Shown: positions 10,181 through 18,565 of the stretch, piece after piece | Position numbering within the stretch: the first letter of the stretch is position 1 | Layout of the letters: every line of letters starts with the position of its first letter | From: Nitrobacteraceae bacterium AZCC 2146 | GTDB taxonomy: Bacteria; Pseudomonadota; Alphaproteobacteria; Rhizobiales; Xanthobacteraceae | Direction: 5' to 3' | Assembly (NCBI GenBank): GCA_036924855.1 | Contig: JBAGRP010000001.1 | Span: 682,001 to 746,000, forward strand | Length of the DNA: 64,000 nucleotides | Position numbers and translations under genes: made by a program | Notes under the pieces: model-generated | What the model was told of the DNA's origin: nothing | What the model saw: the letters and a program-made list of their open reading frames with translations, nothing else | The model's database searches: none

Positions 10181-10294
10181 CCGTCATCCTGAGGTGCGCA
10201 TGCTTTTGCGTGCGCCTCGAAGGATGAGCTACGTGCATCGTCGACTGTCATCCTTCGAGGCTTGCCGAAAACGGCTCGCACCTCCGGATGACGG
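10181..10294. repeat. Nested palindromic intergenic repeat between accB and accC
   Basis: A 114-base element with two nested inverted repeats. The outer 18-base arms are at 10181-10198 and 10277-10294, differing at one base. The inner perfect 13-base arms (CCTCGAAGGATGA and its complement) are at 10215-10227 and 10248-10260. It closely resembles the CATCCTTCGAGG-type dispersed repeats I recall from Bradyrhizobium and Rhodopseudomonas genomes. It sits inside an operon and would be transcribed as a branched hairpin. Confidence 0.85.
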
Positions 10295-10301
10295 TCGCGT
10301 A

Positions 10302-10796
10302 CTACTCAATAATTACCAGCGGCTCGCCGAATTCGACCGGCGCGCCGTCTTCGACGAGAATCTGCGTCACCGTGCCGGCGCGCGGCGCCGGGATCTGGTT
10401 CATGGTCTTCATCGCCTCGATGATGACCAGGGTCTGGCCGACAGCGACCTTGGTGCCGACCTCGACGAACGGACGCGCGCCGGGCTCGGAGGCCCAGTAC
10501 ACCGTCCCGACCATCGGCGAGGGCACCGCGCCCGGATGCTTTGCGACATCGACAGTGGGAACCACTGCGATTGGCGCAGCGCCAGCGGCTGCTGTAGCGG
10601 GCGCCGGCTGATAATGCGCCGGCATTGCCGCGGCGATGCTGATGTTGCGGGCGACGCGGACGCGCAGACCGGCGCGCTCGACCTCGATCTCGGTGAGGTT
10701 GGTCTCGTCGAGCAGCAGCGCCAGTTCGCGGATTAGCGCGCTGTCGTCGCCGGCCTTCGGTGTCGCGGCGTTGGTGTCGTCAGGCTTGCGGGCCAT
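10302..10796 (-). CDS. accB: Acetyl-CoA carboxylase, biotin carboxyl carrier protein
   Basis: A 164-residue carrier whose lysine in [11 protein letters not shown] is biotinylated and shuttles carboxyl groups between AccC and the transferase. A C-terminal biotinyl domain (about 85-164) follows an Ala/Pro-rich flexible linker (55-80) and a short N-terminal region. The ATG at 10796 (MARKPDD) is chosen; the open frame extends 41 codons upstream into non-homologous sequence that overlaps the aroQ gap. It lies 34 bases after aroQ and 133 bases before accC. Confidence 0.97.
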   Translation of the reverse strand: MARKPDDTNAATPKAGDDSALIRELALLLDETNLTEIEVERAGLRVRVARNISIAAAMPAHYQPAPATAAAGAAPIAVVPTVDVAKHPGAVPSPMVGTVYWASEPGARPFVEVGTKVAVGQTLVIIEAMKTMNQIPAPRAGTVTQILVEDGAPVEFGEPLVIIE

Positions 10797-10830
10797 GGGG
10801 GCAATCCAAATTGAATGATGTGACGAAGCG

Positions 10831-11286
10831 TCAGGCGATCGCCGTGGCGCCGATTTTGGCGGCAAGACCGCTGATGGCGAGGCGGTAACCCTCGATGCCG
10901 AAGCCGCACAGGCTGGCAAAGGCGGCCTTGGCGGTGAAGGAATGGTGGCGAAAGCTCTCGCGGGTATAGACGTTGCTGACGTGCACTTCGACGGTGGGAA
11001 TCTTCACGCCGACCAGCGCGTCATGCAGCGCGATCGAGGTGTGCGAATAGCCGCCGGCATTGATGATGATGCCGACCACGCCTTTTTCGCGGGCCTCATG
11101 GATGAAATCGATCAGCTTGCCTTCGTGGTTCGACTGCCGGCACTCGGCGGTGAGGCCGAAGCGCGCAGCGGCCTCGATGCACATCTTCTCGACATCGGCG
11201 AGGGTGGCATAGCCATAGGTTTCGGGCTCGCGGATTCCCAGCAGATTGAGGTTCGGGCCGTTGAGCACGTAAACTGTTTTTGCCAT
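10831..11286 (-). CDS. aroQ: Type II 3-dehydroquinate dehydratase
   Basis: Converts 3-dehydroquinate to 3-dehydroshikimate in the shikimate pathway. At 151 residues it fits the dodecameric type II family. Signatures are [18 protein letters not shown] at the N-terminus with the catalytic Tyr, [12 protein letters not shown] in the middle, and EVHVSN. The ATG at 11286 ([10 protein letters not shown]) is preferred to an in-frame ATG 21 codons earlier, because the family begins here. First gene of aroQ-accB-accC. Confidence 0.97.
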   Translation of the reverse strand: MAKTVYVLNGPNLNLLGIREPETYGYATLADVEKMCIEAAARFGLTAECRQSNHEGKLIDFIHEAREKGVVGIIINAGGYSHTSIALHDALVGVKIPTVEVHVSNVYTRESFRHHSFTAKAAFASLCGFGIEGYRLAISGLAAKIGATAIA

Positions 11287-11511
11287 CAGGGTGTTCCGGC
11301 TGGCGCGCGAGGCGCGGACGTCCGGGTTTATAGGTAACCTCGACGCCAAGGGGAAGCCTCAAGGGCCAAGGTTCCCCCAGCCAAATACCTCTCCCAATTC
11401 ATGAAAACCCGCGCGGAACATACGGAAACCATTCGTTAACCAAGCTTGAAGGCTCGACGGCGGTAAAGGAAGCTTGGCCACCGGACGTGATCCGCGTGAG
11501 CCGGAACGGCA

Positions 11512-11541
11512 AAACGGGCGGGTCCGAAGACCCGCCCGTTT
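11512..11541 (-). terminator. Rho-independent terminator after the DUF1236 gene
   Basis: Perfect 13-base arms around a CGAA loop, GC-rich, and read on the minus strand followed by TTTT. It begins 18 bases past the stop of the DUF1236 gene. Confidence 0.8.
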
Positions 11542-11559
11542 CCGAGAAAGAAATCGGCT

Positions 11560-12270
11560 TTACGCGTCAAGCACGGCGACGATCTCCAGGGTGCGCGGAT
11601 TCACGACGATGATCTCGTTGCGGACCAGGAAGAACTCATAGCCGCGCCAGTCCGGATAGATCGTGACGATTTCCGCGGGCAGCGGATGGAAGCTCACCGT
11701 CCGCGGAACCTTTGTGCCAACCGAAATCGCGAAGTTGACGTTGGTCACCGGCTGCACGCTCTGCTGCTTGATCACCGTGGTGATCTTGGTGCGCTGCTCT
11801 GTGGAGAGCTTTGCGCCCGCGCCGGCCTGACCGGTGGTGGTGGTCGACTTGCTTTCGGCCGCTGCCTTGGCATTCGGATTGCTGTCGCGACCTTCGGCCT
11901 TCATGTCCTTGCCGGCCTTGGCGTCGCCAGCCTTCATGTCGTTGGCCTGTGCCGCCGCCGGCTTCTGCGCATTGTCGCGCGTCGAGTCGGTGGCGCGCTT
12001 GGCGCCGTTGTCACGCTGCACCTTGTCGTCGGACTGGGTGGCCTTCATGCCAGTTCCGGTGTCGGGCCGCTTGGCCGAGTCGGTCGCTTCATCGCGGTTC
12101 ATCGGCGCACTGCGCTCCGCTGGTGCGGCGCGATCGGCCGACGGTGCGCTCGACGACGGCGCAGCAGCAGCGGCTGGCGCCTCGCGGCTCATGCCGGCTT
12201 GCGCATTGGCGAAACCCGTGCCGACGATCAGCGCGGCGGCGGCGACGCTCATCAATAAACGGTTGTTCAT
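11560..12270 (-). CDS. DUF1236 secreted protein
   Basis: A 236-residue exported protein. A signal peptide ends at about residue 24 (...GFANAQA). Residues 27-140 are low-complexity, rich in Ala, Asp, Lys and Ser with repeats of the MKAGDAKAG kind. The DUF1236 fold fills the last 90 residues (TVSFHPLPAEIV, YEFFLVRNEIIVVNP). The function is unknown; the family is abundant in Bradyrhizobium and relatives. The start at ATG 12270 has GAGGAG seven bases upstream. A GGAAC-N16-CGTT promoter match ends about 36 bases before the start and a terminator follows the stop, so it is probably a monocistronic, stress-induced envelope protein. Confidence 0.88.
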   Translation of the reverse strand: MNNRLLMSVAAAALIVGTGFANAQAGMSREAPAAAAAPSSSAPSADRAAPAERSAPMNRDEATDSAKRPDTGTGMKATQSDDKVQRDNGAKRATDSTRDNAQKPAAAQANDMKAGDAKAGKDMKAEGRDSNPNAKAAAESKSTTTTGQAGAGAKLSTEQRTKITTVIKQQSVQPVTNVNFAISVGTKVPRTVSFHPLPAEIVTIYPDWRGYEFFLVRNEIIVVNPRTLEIVAVLDA

Positions 12271-12305
12271 ATCAGTTCTCCTCACTGTTGCATTGCCCGC
12301 CTAAC

Positions 12306-12330
12306 AACGGGAGCAAGGAGACGATGTTCC
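12306..12330 (-). promoter_or_regulatory. EcfG-type promoter candidate for the DUF1236 gene
   Basis: On the minus strand, GGAAC, sixteen bases, CGTT. Distance to the ATG allows a leader of roughly 30 bases, which includes the strong ribosome-binding site. Same spacing as the site upstream of the CHASE3 kinase operon. Confidence 0.65.
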
Positions 12331-12582
12331 GGAAAAAGTAGGGTTCCGTTTGCAATTGTTGTCTGTGTAGTTCGGTGGAGATATGAAGTGTTCTCGCTGC
12401 TGTTATGACTAACTTAACACTTCGCAGATTGATTTTTGTTGTCCTCTGTTCGTTCCACAGGAACAAAACGAGTCTGCGTTGCTTGTAGACTTCCGCGCCA
12501 TAGCCATCGAGCACCACGATGTTGCGGGATGGCTTGCTTTCGGTATCGATCGCGATTTGCCGCGCAATATCCTCAGTAATCT
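12331..12582. other. Gene-free stretch
   Basis: No convincing gene. A minus-strand frame of 145 codons (12272-12709) crosses it, but that frame runs through a dispersed repeat and a terminator and over the DUF1236 promoter and start. The stretch is more AT-rich than its surroundings. Nothing else recognised. Confidence 0.5.
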
Positions 12583-12667
12583 GTAGGGTTGGCAAAGGCG
12601 CCTTTGCGCCGTGCCCACCAACTTGTTCTTGTATTTCGGTGGGCTCGCTTCGCTTAGCCCACCCTAC
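12583..12667. repeat. Dispersed intergenic repeat (copy 1)
   Basis: Bounded by GTAGGGT and its complement ACCCTAC, containing the GGCAAAGGCG...GTGCCCACC core. About 40 bases of it recur near 51214. This type of GGTGGGC/GCCCACC repeat is familiar from intergenic regions of Bradyrhizobium-group genomes and often produces false ORFs. Confidence 0.75.
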
Positions 12668-12670
12668 GAA

Positions 12671-12698
12671 AAAACCGGCTGCATCTGCAGCCGGTTTT
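12671..12698 (-). terminator. Rho-independent terminator after the DsbA-like gene
   Basis: A 12-13 base-pair perfect stem (AAAACCGGCTGC and complement) with a tiny loop. On the minus strand it is followed by six T. It lies 37 bases past the dsbA-like stop. Confidence 0.85.
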
Positions 12699-12734
12699 CG
12701 TTTGTCCATCGATGGAGCGATAATCGGATATCGT

Positions 12735-13502
12735 TCAGCACATCGCCTTGCCGCAGCGGGCGGTGCTGACTTTTTCCTTCAGCGCGTCGATGCCGACGGC
12801 GCCGATGATCACCTGCTTGCCGATCACATAGCTCGGGGTGCCGTTCATGCCCATGGATTCCGCGAGCTTGAAGTTTTCCTCGATGGTGGCGCGCACCTCG
12901 GGGCTGCTGAAATCCTTTTCCAGTCTGGCCACGTCAAGGCCGGCATCCTTGGCCGCCGCCATGGCGCGGGCCTTGTCGGCCTGACCGCGGCCGCCGAGCA
13001 GCTTCTGATGGAAGTCGAGATACTTCTTGCCGGTGGGATCCTGCATGCGGACGGCGACGGCGACCTGGGCGGCTTCCACCGAGCCGGGTCCGAGCACCGG
13101 GAATTCCTTCAGCACGACCTTGAGCTTCGGATCGGCCTTCATCATGTCGAGCATGTCGCTCATCGCGCGCTTGCAGTAGCCGCAGTTGTAATCGAAGAAC
13201 TCGACGAAGGTGACGTCGCCGTCCTTGTTGCCGACGGTGACGCCGCGCGGCGAGTTGAAGATGATATTGGCGTTGGCGGAGACGGCGGAGGCATGCTTCT
13301 CGGCTTCGGCGGCGGCCTGGCGCTTGGTCAGCTCGGCCGAGACCTCTTCCAGCACCTCCGGGTGCGAGAGCAGGTAGTCCTTTATGATCTTCTGGATTTC
13401 GCTGCGCTGGGCATCGTTGAAACTCTGCGCCGAGGCGACCGCGGGTGCGCCGCACAGAGCGAGCGCGACAGCGGCGGAGGCGAGAAAGCGGAACGACAGC
13501 AT
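12735..13502 (-). CDS. DsbA-family thiol oxidoreductase (Com1-like), periplasmic
   Basis: A 255-residue exported protein. Signal peptide 1-26 (cleavage after ASAQ), an N-terminal helical segment (30-75), then a thioredoxin/DsbA fold with redox pair C107-GY-C110 in DYNCGYCKRA and the cis-Pro loop NGTPSYVIG. The C-terminus holds two more cysteines (RCGKAMC). The layout fits Com1/ScsC-like disulfide enzymes that oxidise or isomerise periplasmic proteins. I chose the ATG at 13502, where the signal peptide starts; the frame is open 82 codons upstream but overlaps the M48 protease gene. Co-directional with that gene, 61 bases downstream. Confidence 0.93.
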   Translation of the reverse strand: MLSFRFLASAAVALALCGAPAVASAQSFNDAQRSEIQKIIKDYLLSHPEVLEEVSAELTKRQAAAEAEKHASAVSANANIIFNSPRGVTVGNKDGDVTFVEFFDYNCGYCKRAMSDMLDMMKADPKLKVVLKEFPVLGPGSVEAAQVAVAVRMQDPTGKKYLDFHQKLLGGRGQADKARAMAAAKDAGLDVARLEKDFSSPEVRATIEENFKLAESMGMNGTPSYVIGKQVIIGAVGIDALKEKVSTARCGKAMC

Positions 13503-13563
13503 GGGCAAATCCTCTCGGGAAGTTCTTACAGTTCGGTTCTGAAACGCTTGTAGCAGATGACCG

Positions 13564-14985
13564 TTACTTTTGTCCGGGCATCGGTTTGGCGGCGATGATG
13601 TCGTCGGCCTTGACCCAACCGGGGGTGCCGATGGCGAAACGTGTCTTGGCCCGCGAGGCGAGATCGCGTGCGGTCTTGTTGTCGCCGCGGAGATACGCGG
13701 CCTGCGCCGAGGCCAGATCGGCCTCCGCATAATCGCCCTTGCGGCCATAGGCCATCGCGAGCTGGGAATAGCCGACCGGCGCCTCGGTCTCGCGCGCTAC
13801 CGCGGCGCGCAGAATCCGGATCGCCTCGTCGACGGTGGCCTTGTTATCCGACGCCACGAGGGCCTGCCCAAGTAACATCTCGATGAGCGGCGCGTTATTG
13901 GAGAGCTGCACCGCCCGGCGCAGCGGCGCCACCGCCTCGGCCGGCTTGCCGCCTTCCAGCAGCGCCTGGCCCTTCAGTTCATGGAAATAGGCGTTGTTGG
14001 GCTGTACCGCAATCAGTGCATCGATCTGCGCCACCGCCTCGCGCAGGTCGCCATGGCGGTAGGTGGCGATGGCGCGGGCATAGCGTGCGGGCAGGGAGGT
14101 GTCGGACGATGGGTAGCGGCGGATCACCGTGTCGCGCTGTTCCATGAAGCCCGAGGTTTTGGCGCGCATCAGGTCGTGGCGCAGCTGCAAGGCAGGGTCG
14201 TCCTTCTTGTCCCAGTAGGGGCTCGACTTGGCGATTCCCTCCAGTGCCGCGACGCGTTCCTGTGGCATCGGGTGCGACTGCTGATAGGGATCGGCGCCGT
14301 GCGCGGCGAACAGGCTGTCGCTGGAGAAGCGCTTGAAGGTCTCGTACATGCCCTTCGGCGATTGCTGGGTCTCGGTCAGGAACTTGACGCCGGCACGGTC
14401 GGCGTTTTCTTCCTGCTGGCGCTGATATGACAGCATGGTGCTCTGGAACAGTGCCTGCGGCGCGCTCACCGCAGCCATGCCGATATTGCTGGTGCCGTTG
14501 CTGCTGCCGCCACCGCTCTTGGCGCCGGCCACCATGGCGCCGACGCCGAGCAGCATGGCCACGATCATCGAGGTCTGCGCCCGCGCCACCTGTTCGCGCA
14601 GCTTGGAGAGATGGCCGCCGGCGAGATGGCCGGTTTCATGGGCAAGTACGCCGATCAACTGGTTCGGCGTCTGCGACTGCATCAGCGCGCCGTAATTGAC
14701 GAAGATGCGACGGCCGTCGGCGACGAAGGCGTTGAAGGTCGGGTTGTTGATGATGGCGACCTGGATGTTCTGCTTCTCGAGGCCGGCGACACGCAGGATC
14801 GGCCGGGTATAATCGCGCAGCAACTGCTCGATCTCGGTATCGCGCAGGATCGGCGGGCCGCGATTCTCCTGCGCCCGCGCAGCCACCGGCGCGGCCAGCA
14901 GCGAAACCGCAGTGAGCAGCGCGGTCAGCTTCGACAAGGTCCGAGTCGCAGCCCTGCCGGGCCGCTGGTGCAGGTCTTTCATCAT
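13564..14985 (-). CDS. M48-family zinc metalloprotease with TPR repeats (BepA-like)
   Basis: A 473-residue periplasmic protease. Signal sequence at about 15-38 (...PVAARAQ), an M48 catalytic domain with HETGH at 116-120 and a downstream EENADRAG supplying the third zinc ligand, and C-terminal TPR-like repeats (about 300-440). This layout matches BepA/YfgC, which maintains outer-membrane protein assembly. A putative helical hydrophobic hairpin lies near residues 135-155. The double ATG at 14985/14982 makes the start uncertain by one codon. It lies upstream of the DsbA-like gene on the same strand, which fits a shared envelope-quality role. Confidence 0.92.
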   Translation of the reverse strand: MMKDLHQRPGRAATRTLSKLTALLTAVSLLAAPVAARAQENRGPPILRDTEIEQLLRDYTRPILRVAGLEKQNIQVAIINNPTFNAFVADGRRIFVNYGALMQSQTPNQLIGVLAHETGHLAGGHLSKLREQVARAQTSMIVAMLLGVGAMVAGAKSGGGSSNGTSNIGMAAVSAPQALFQSTMLSYQRQQEENADRAGVKFLTETQQSPKGMYETFKRFSSDSLFAAHGADPYQQSHPMPQERVAALEGIAKSSPYWDKKDDPALQLRHDLMRAKTSGFMEQRDTVIRRYPSSDTSLPARYARAIATYRHGDLREAVAQIDALIAVQPNNAYFHELKGQALLEGGKPAEAVAPLRRAVQLSNNAPLIEMLLGQALVASDNKATVDEAIRILRAAVARETEAPVGYSQLAMAYGRKGDYAEADLASAQAAYLRGDNKTARDLASRAKTRFAIGTPGWVKADDIIAAKPMPGQK

Positions 14986-15096
14986 TGGCCGTGGTTCGGA
15001 TACGAGATATGCCCTAACAAACCGGATATTGCGGCGGGAGCGCGGCGTGGCTCCCCGGCCGTAACGTACCAGACGCCGCGCAGATAGCAGATTTCG

Positions 15097-16305
15097 ATGT
15101 CAGATACGATACTCAGGGCCCGAGCCAGCGGCCTGTTGACGCCCTCGGCGCGCAGCGACGTGCCGCCGTTCATGGTGATGGACGTGATGGCCGCGGCGGC
15201 GCGAATCGAGGCTGCCGGCGATCATGTGATTCACATGGAGGTCGGCCAACCCGCCGCTTCGGCGCCGAAGGTCGCCATTGTCGCGGCGCAGGCCGCTCTG
15301 GCGCAGGGCCGGATCGATTATACCGCAGCGTTGGGCACGCCGACATTGCGCGCCCGCATCGCCCGCCATTACCGCGAGGCCTATGGCTGCCATGTCGATG
15401 CCGAGCGGATCGTCGTCACCACCGGTTCCTCCGGCGCGTTCATCCTCGCCTTTCTCGCGATGTTCGAACCCGGTGACCGCGTCGCCGTCACCGTGCCCGG
15501 CTATCCGCCGTACCGTCACATCCTCACCGCGCTGGGCTGCGAGCCGGTACTGATCGAGACCCACAGCGATACCCGCCACGCTTTGACCGGCGAGGCCTTG
15601 CTCGAAGCCCATCACAAGACGCCGCTAAAGGGCGTGCTGGTCGGCAGCCCCGCCAACCCGACGGGGACGATGATGTCGCGGGAAGCGCTGACCGGCCTGA
15701 TCGCCGCCGCCGAAAGCGAGGGCATCCGCTTCATCTCCGACGAGATCTATCACGGCCTCGACTATGCCTTCCCGGCGGTAACCGCGGCCGAACTGTCGCC
15801 GAACGCGCTGGTGATCAATTCGTTCTCGAAATACTTCTGCATGACCGGCTGGCGGGTCGGCTGGATGGTGGTTCCGGAGCCGCTGGTCCGATCCATGGAA
15901 CGGCTGCAGCAGAATCTCTCGATCTCGGTGCCGACCCTGTCGCAGATCGCCGCCGAGGCGGCGTTCGAGGGCCGCGACGAGATGGAAGCCATCAAGCACG
16001 GCTACCAGGACAACCGCCGCATTTTGATCGCCGGTTTGCCGCAAGCCGGCCTCACCGAATTTCTGCCCGCCGACGGCGCGTTTTACCTCTATGCCGACGT
16101 TTCGAAATTCACCGCCGACAGTTTTGATTTCACCAGGCAGATGCTGGAACAAGCGCACGTTGCTGCCACCCCCGGCAGCGACTTCGATCCGATCCACGGC
16201 CGCTCCTATGTTCGTTTCTCCTACGCGCAATCCAGCGCGGACATGCATGAGGCGGTGGCGCGGATCAGCAAATGGCTCGGGCAGGGCGGCCCGAAGCAGG
16301 GCTGA
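15097..16305 (+). CDS. Class I/II PLP-dependent aminotransferase
   Basis: A 402-residue fold-type I aminotransferase of the aspartate/aromatic group. Landmarks are GSSGAFILAF (PLP phosphate cup), SPANPTGTMMS with the conserved Asn, DEIYHGLDY (Asp/Tyr), the Schiff-base lysine in NSFSKYFCMTGWRVGW, and the C-terminal substrate Arg in YVRFSYA. The exact amino donor is not determinable. It is transcribed divergently from the M48 gene and lies 84 bases upstream of bioY. Confidence 0.94.
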   Translation: MSDTILRARASGLLTPSARSDVPPFMVMDVMAAAARIEAAGDHVIHMEVGQPAASAPKVAIVAAQAALAQGRIDYTAALGTPTLRARIARHYREAYGCHVDAERIVVTTGSSGAFILAFLAMFEPGDRVAVTVPGYPPYRHILTALGCEPVLIETHSDTRHALTGEALLEAHHKTPLKGVLVGSPANPTGTMMSREALTGLIAAAESEGIRFISDEIYHGLDYAFPAVTAAELSPNALVINSFSKYFCMTGWRVGWMVVPEPLVRSMERLQQNLSISVPTLSQIAAEAAFEGRDEMEAIKHGYQDNRRILIAGLPQAGLTEFLPADGAFYLYADVSKFTADSFDFTRQMLEQAHVAATPGSDFDPIHGRSYVRFSYAQSSADMHEAVARISKWLGQGGPKQG

Positions 16306-16389
16306 CGCGGGCGGCGCTTGCTTGCCGCGCGGCGGCCTTCGACGCTATAGCCAGCACAACGATCCCTCGCGCATATCAGGAGACTTCCT

Positions 16390-17001
16390 TTGTCGAGCAT
16401 TCCATCACTGCCCACCGCCCACGCTCCAATTGCCGCCGTGCTGTGGCCCGATCGTGCCGATGGCGCTGCGGGAATCCTGCGCGCGGTCGTTCTCGCAGCC
16501 TTGGGAACGGCATTGCTGACGCTCTCGGCCAAGATCAACCTGCCGCTGCCGTTCGTGCCGATGACGCTGCAGACGCTGGTGGTGCTGATGATCGGCGCCG
16601 CCTGTGGCTGGCGGCTCGGCGTTGCCACCGTGATCGCTTATCTCGCCGAGGGCGCCATGGGCATGCCGGTATTCGCCGGACCGGTCGGCGGCCTCGCACC
16701 GCTGATGGGACCGACCGCCGGCTATTTGTTCGGCTTCATCGTCGCGGCCTTCGTCACCGGCTGGCTCAGCGAGCGCGGCTGGGATCGTTCGGTGCCGCGC
16801 CTGTTCATGGCGATGGGCATCGGCCACATCGCGATTCTGGCGATGGGCTTTGCCTGGCTCGCCTTCGGCATGAAGCTCGGCATCGAGAAGGCCTGGCTTG
16901 TCGGCCTCCTGCCGTTCATCGCCGGGTCGCTGGTGAAGAACGCCCTCGGCGCCGCACTGGTGCCCGCCGTGCGCCGCCTGGTCGATCGCCGTCGCGGCTA
17001 A
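16390..17001 (+). CDS. bioY: Biotin transporter BioY
   Basis: The substrate-binding S component of an ECF-type biotin transporter, 203 residues with about six hydrophobic segments. Family motifs are INLPLPFVPMTLQTLVVL and GPTAGYLFGF. No ATPase (bioM) or EcfT-like (bioN) gene is adjacent, so it is a solitary BioY or uses units encoded elsewhere. The start is TTG 16390, seven bases after AGGAG; no in-frame ATG gives the conserved N-terminal region. Its product supplies the cofactor of the acetyl-CoA carboxylase encoded 6 kb away, though no regulatory link is visible. Confidence 0.93.
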   Translation: MSSIPSLPTAHAPIAAVLWPDRADGAAGILRAVVLAALGTALLTLSAKINLPLPFVPMTLQTLVVLMIGAACGWRLGVATVIAYLAEGAMGMPVFAGPVGGLAPLMGPTAGYLFGFIVAAFVTGWLSERGWDRSVPRLFMAMGIGHIAILAMGFAWLAFGMKLGIEKAWLVGLLPFIAGSLVKNALGAALVPAVRRLVDRRRG

Positions 17002-17079
17002 CGCTGTCGCGGGTAGTCGCTATCGCGGGTAATCGCTGACCTACACAGGCATCTGGCTGATTAATCGTACAACTAATTG

Positions 17080-17102
17080 ATCCCCGGCGGCTTGCCGGGG
17101 AT
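17080..17102 (+). terminator. Hairpin between bioY and dctA, possible terminator
   Basis: Perfect 9-base arms ATCCCCGGC around a 5-base loop, 79 bases after bioY and 58 before dctA. No T-run follows, so it may be a weak or Rho-aided terminator, or a leader structure of dctA. Confidence 0.4.
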
Positions 17103-17159
17103 GTGGCATTCTGTGCTATTGACCGCCGCAGTTCTAAAGATTTGACGGGAGTGAATGTC

Positions 17160-18488
17160 ATGGCGGCAGTGATCGCAACAACGGGCGTGCCAGCGCCTGC
17201 AGCAAAAGCCTGGTACCAGATTCTCTACGTACAGGTGTTGATTGCGATCCTGCTCGGCATCGTCGTGGGGTCGTTCTTTCCCCATCTTGCCACCAACGAC
17301 TGGATCAAGGCGCTCGGTGACGGCTTCATCAAGCTGATCAAGATGGTGATCGCGCCGATCATCTTCTGCACCGTGGTCTCCGGCATCGCGCACATCCAGG
17401 ACGCCCGCAAGGTTGGCCGCGTCGGTGTCAAGGCGCTGGTCTATTTCGAGATCGTCTCGTCCTTCGCGCTGATCCTTGGCCTGGTGATGGGCAATCTGTT
17501 TCAGGTCGGCCATGGCCTCGCCACCAAGCCGGATGCGGCCGCGGTCGCCACCTACGTCAAGCAGGCGGAAGCGCAGAAGTCGGTCGACTTCGTGCTCAAC
17601 ATCATTCCCGACAGCGTGGTCGGCGCGCTCGCGCGCGGCGATATCCTGCAGGTGCTGCTGTTTGCGATCCTGTTCGGCTTCGCGCTAATGGCGCTCGGCG
17701 AACGCGGTCATCGCCTGCGTGACATCATCGACGACACCTCGCACGCGATATTCGGCGTCATCGCCATCGTCATGAAAGCGGCGCCGATCGGCGCGTTTGG
17801 CGCGATGGCCTATACGATCGGCAAGTTCGGCCCTGCGGCGCTGGGCAATCTGATCAGCCTGATCGTGCTGTTCTATGCCACCGCGGCGCTGTTCGTGGTC
17901 GTGGTGCTCGGTCTGATCGCCCGCTTCGTCGGCTTCAACATCTTCAAGTTCATCGCCTACATCAAGGATGAACTGCTGATCGTGCTCGGCACCAGCTCCT
18001 CGGAGAGCGCGCTGCCGCAGCTGATGGCGAAGCTCGAGCGCCTCGGCTGCTCGAAATCGGTGGTCGGCCTTGTGGTCCCCACCGGCTATTCGTTCAATCT
18101 CGATGGCACCAACATCTACATGACGCTGGCGACCTTGTTCATCGCGCAGGCGCTCGGCGTTGATCTCTCCTTCAGCCAGCAACTGACGATTCTCTTGGTC
18201 GCCATGCTGACGTCGAAGGGCGCCAGCGGCGTGACGGGCGCAGGCTTCATCACGCTGGCGGCGACGCTGACGGTGGTGAATCCGGCGCTGGTGCCGGGCA
18301 TGGCGATCGTGTTCTCGATCGACAAGTTCATGAGCGAGGTGCGTGCCCTTACCAATATCACCGGCAATGGCGTCGCCGCGGTGTTCGTGTCGTGGTGGGA
18401 AGGCGAACTCGATCACGAGCTGATGCACGCCAACCTGAACAAGACCATCGATCCGTCCGACGTGGAAACCGCCATCACCACCGGTTGA
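17160..18488 (+). CDS. dctA: C4-dicarboxylate/proton symporter DctA
   Basis: Imports succinate, fumarate and malate across the inner membrane; 442 residues of the DAACS family with about eight membrane spans and two re-entrant loops. The serine-rich loop [12 protein letters not shown] and the substrate/cation motif [14 protein letters not shown] are intact. The ATG at 17160 follows GGGAG by seven bases; the frame extends 19 codons upstream without homology. No dctB/dctD regulators lie beside it, and I found no correctly spaced sigma-54 promoter upstream, unlike many rhizobial dctA genes. A strong terminator follows. Confidence 0.96.
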   Translation: MAAVIATTGVPAPAAKAWYQILYVQVLIAILLGIVVGSFFPHLATNDWIKALGDGFIKLIKMVIAPIIFCTVVSGIAHIQDARKVGRVGVKALVYFEIVSSFALILGLVMGNLFQVGHGLATKPDAAAVATYVKQAEAQKSVDFVLNIIPDSVVGALARGDILQVLLFAILFGFALMALGERGHRLRDIIDDTSHAIFGVIAIVMKAAPIGAFGAMAYTIGKFGPAALGNLISLIVLFYATAALFVVVVLGLIARFVGFNIFKFIAYIKDELLIVLGTSSSESALPQLMAKLERLGCSKSVVGLVVPTGYSFNLDGTNIYMTLATLFIAQALGVDLSFSQQLTILLVAMLTSKGASGVTGAGFITLAATLTVVNPALVPGMAIVFSIDKFMSEVRALTNITGNGVAAVFVSWWEGELDHELMHANLNKTIDPSDVETAITTG

Positions 18489-18515
18489 TCGCGGCGCCAT
18501 TATCGCAGGCAATAA

Positions 18516-18545
18516 AAAAGCCGCCCGGTTCGCCGGGCGGCTTTT
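18516..18545. terminator. Bidirectional terminator between dctA and rne
   Basis: Arms AAAAGCCGCCCGG and complement around a TTCG tetraloop, with A-run and T-run on the two sides. It is positioned to end both the plus-strand dctA and the convergent minus-strand rne transcripts. Confidence 0.9.
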
Positions 18546-18565
18546 CGCTGTTCAGCTGCTTGGGC

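Noticed and set aside
11415-11437. GGAAC...CGTT on the plus strand as a third EcfG promoter
   Set aside because: The spacer is 14 bases rather than 16-17 and no plus-strand gene follows.
12272-12709. A 145-codon minus-strand frame upstream of the DUF1236 gene
   Set aside because: It runs through a dispersed repeat and a terminator hairpin and overlaps the DUF1236 promoter and start; frames of this kind are a known artefact of such repeats.
17106-17119. TGGCAT...TGCT upstream of dctA as a sigma-54 promoter
   Set aside because: Spacing between the GG and GC elements is 8, not the required 10, and the -24 element is off consensus.
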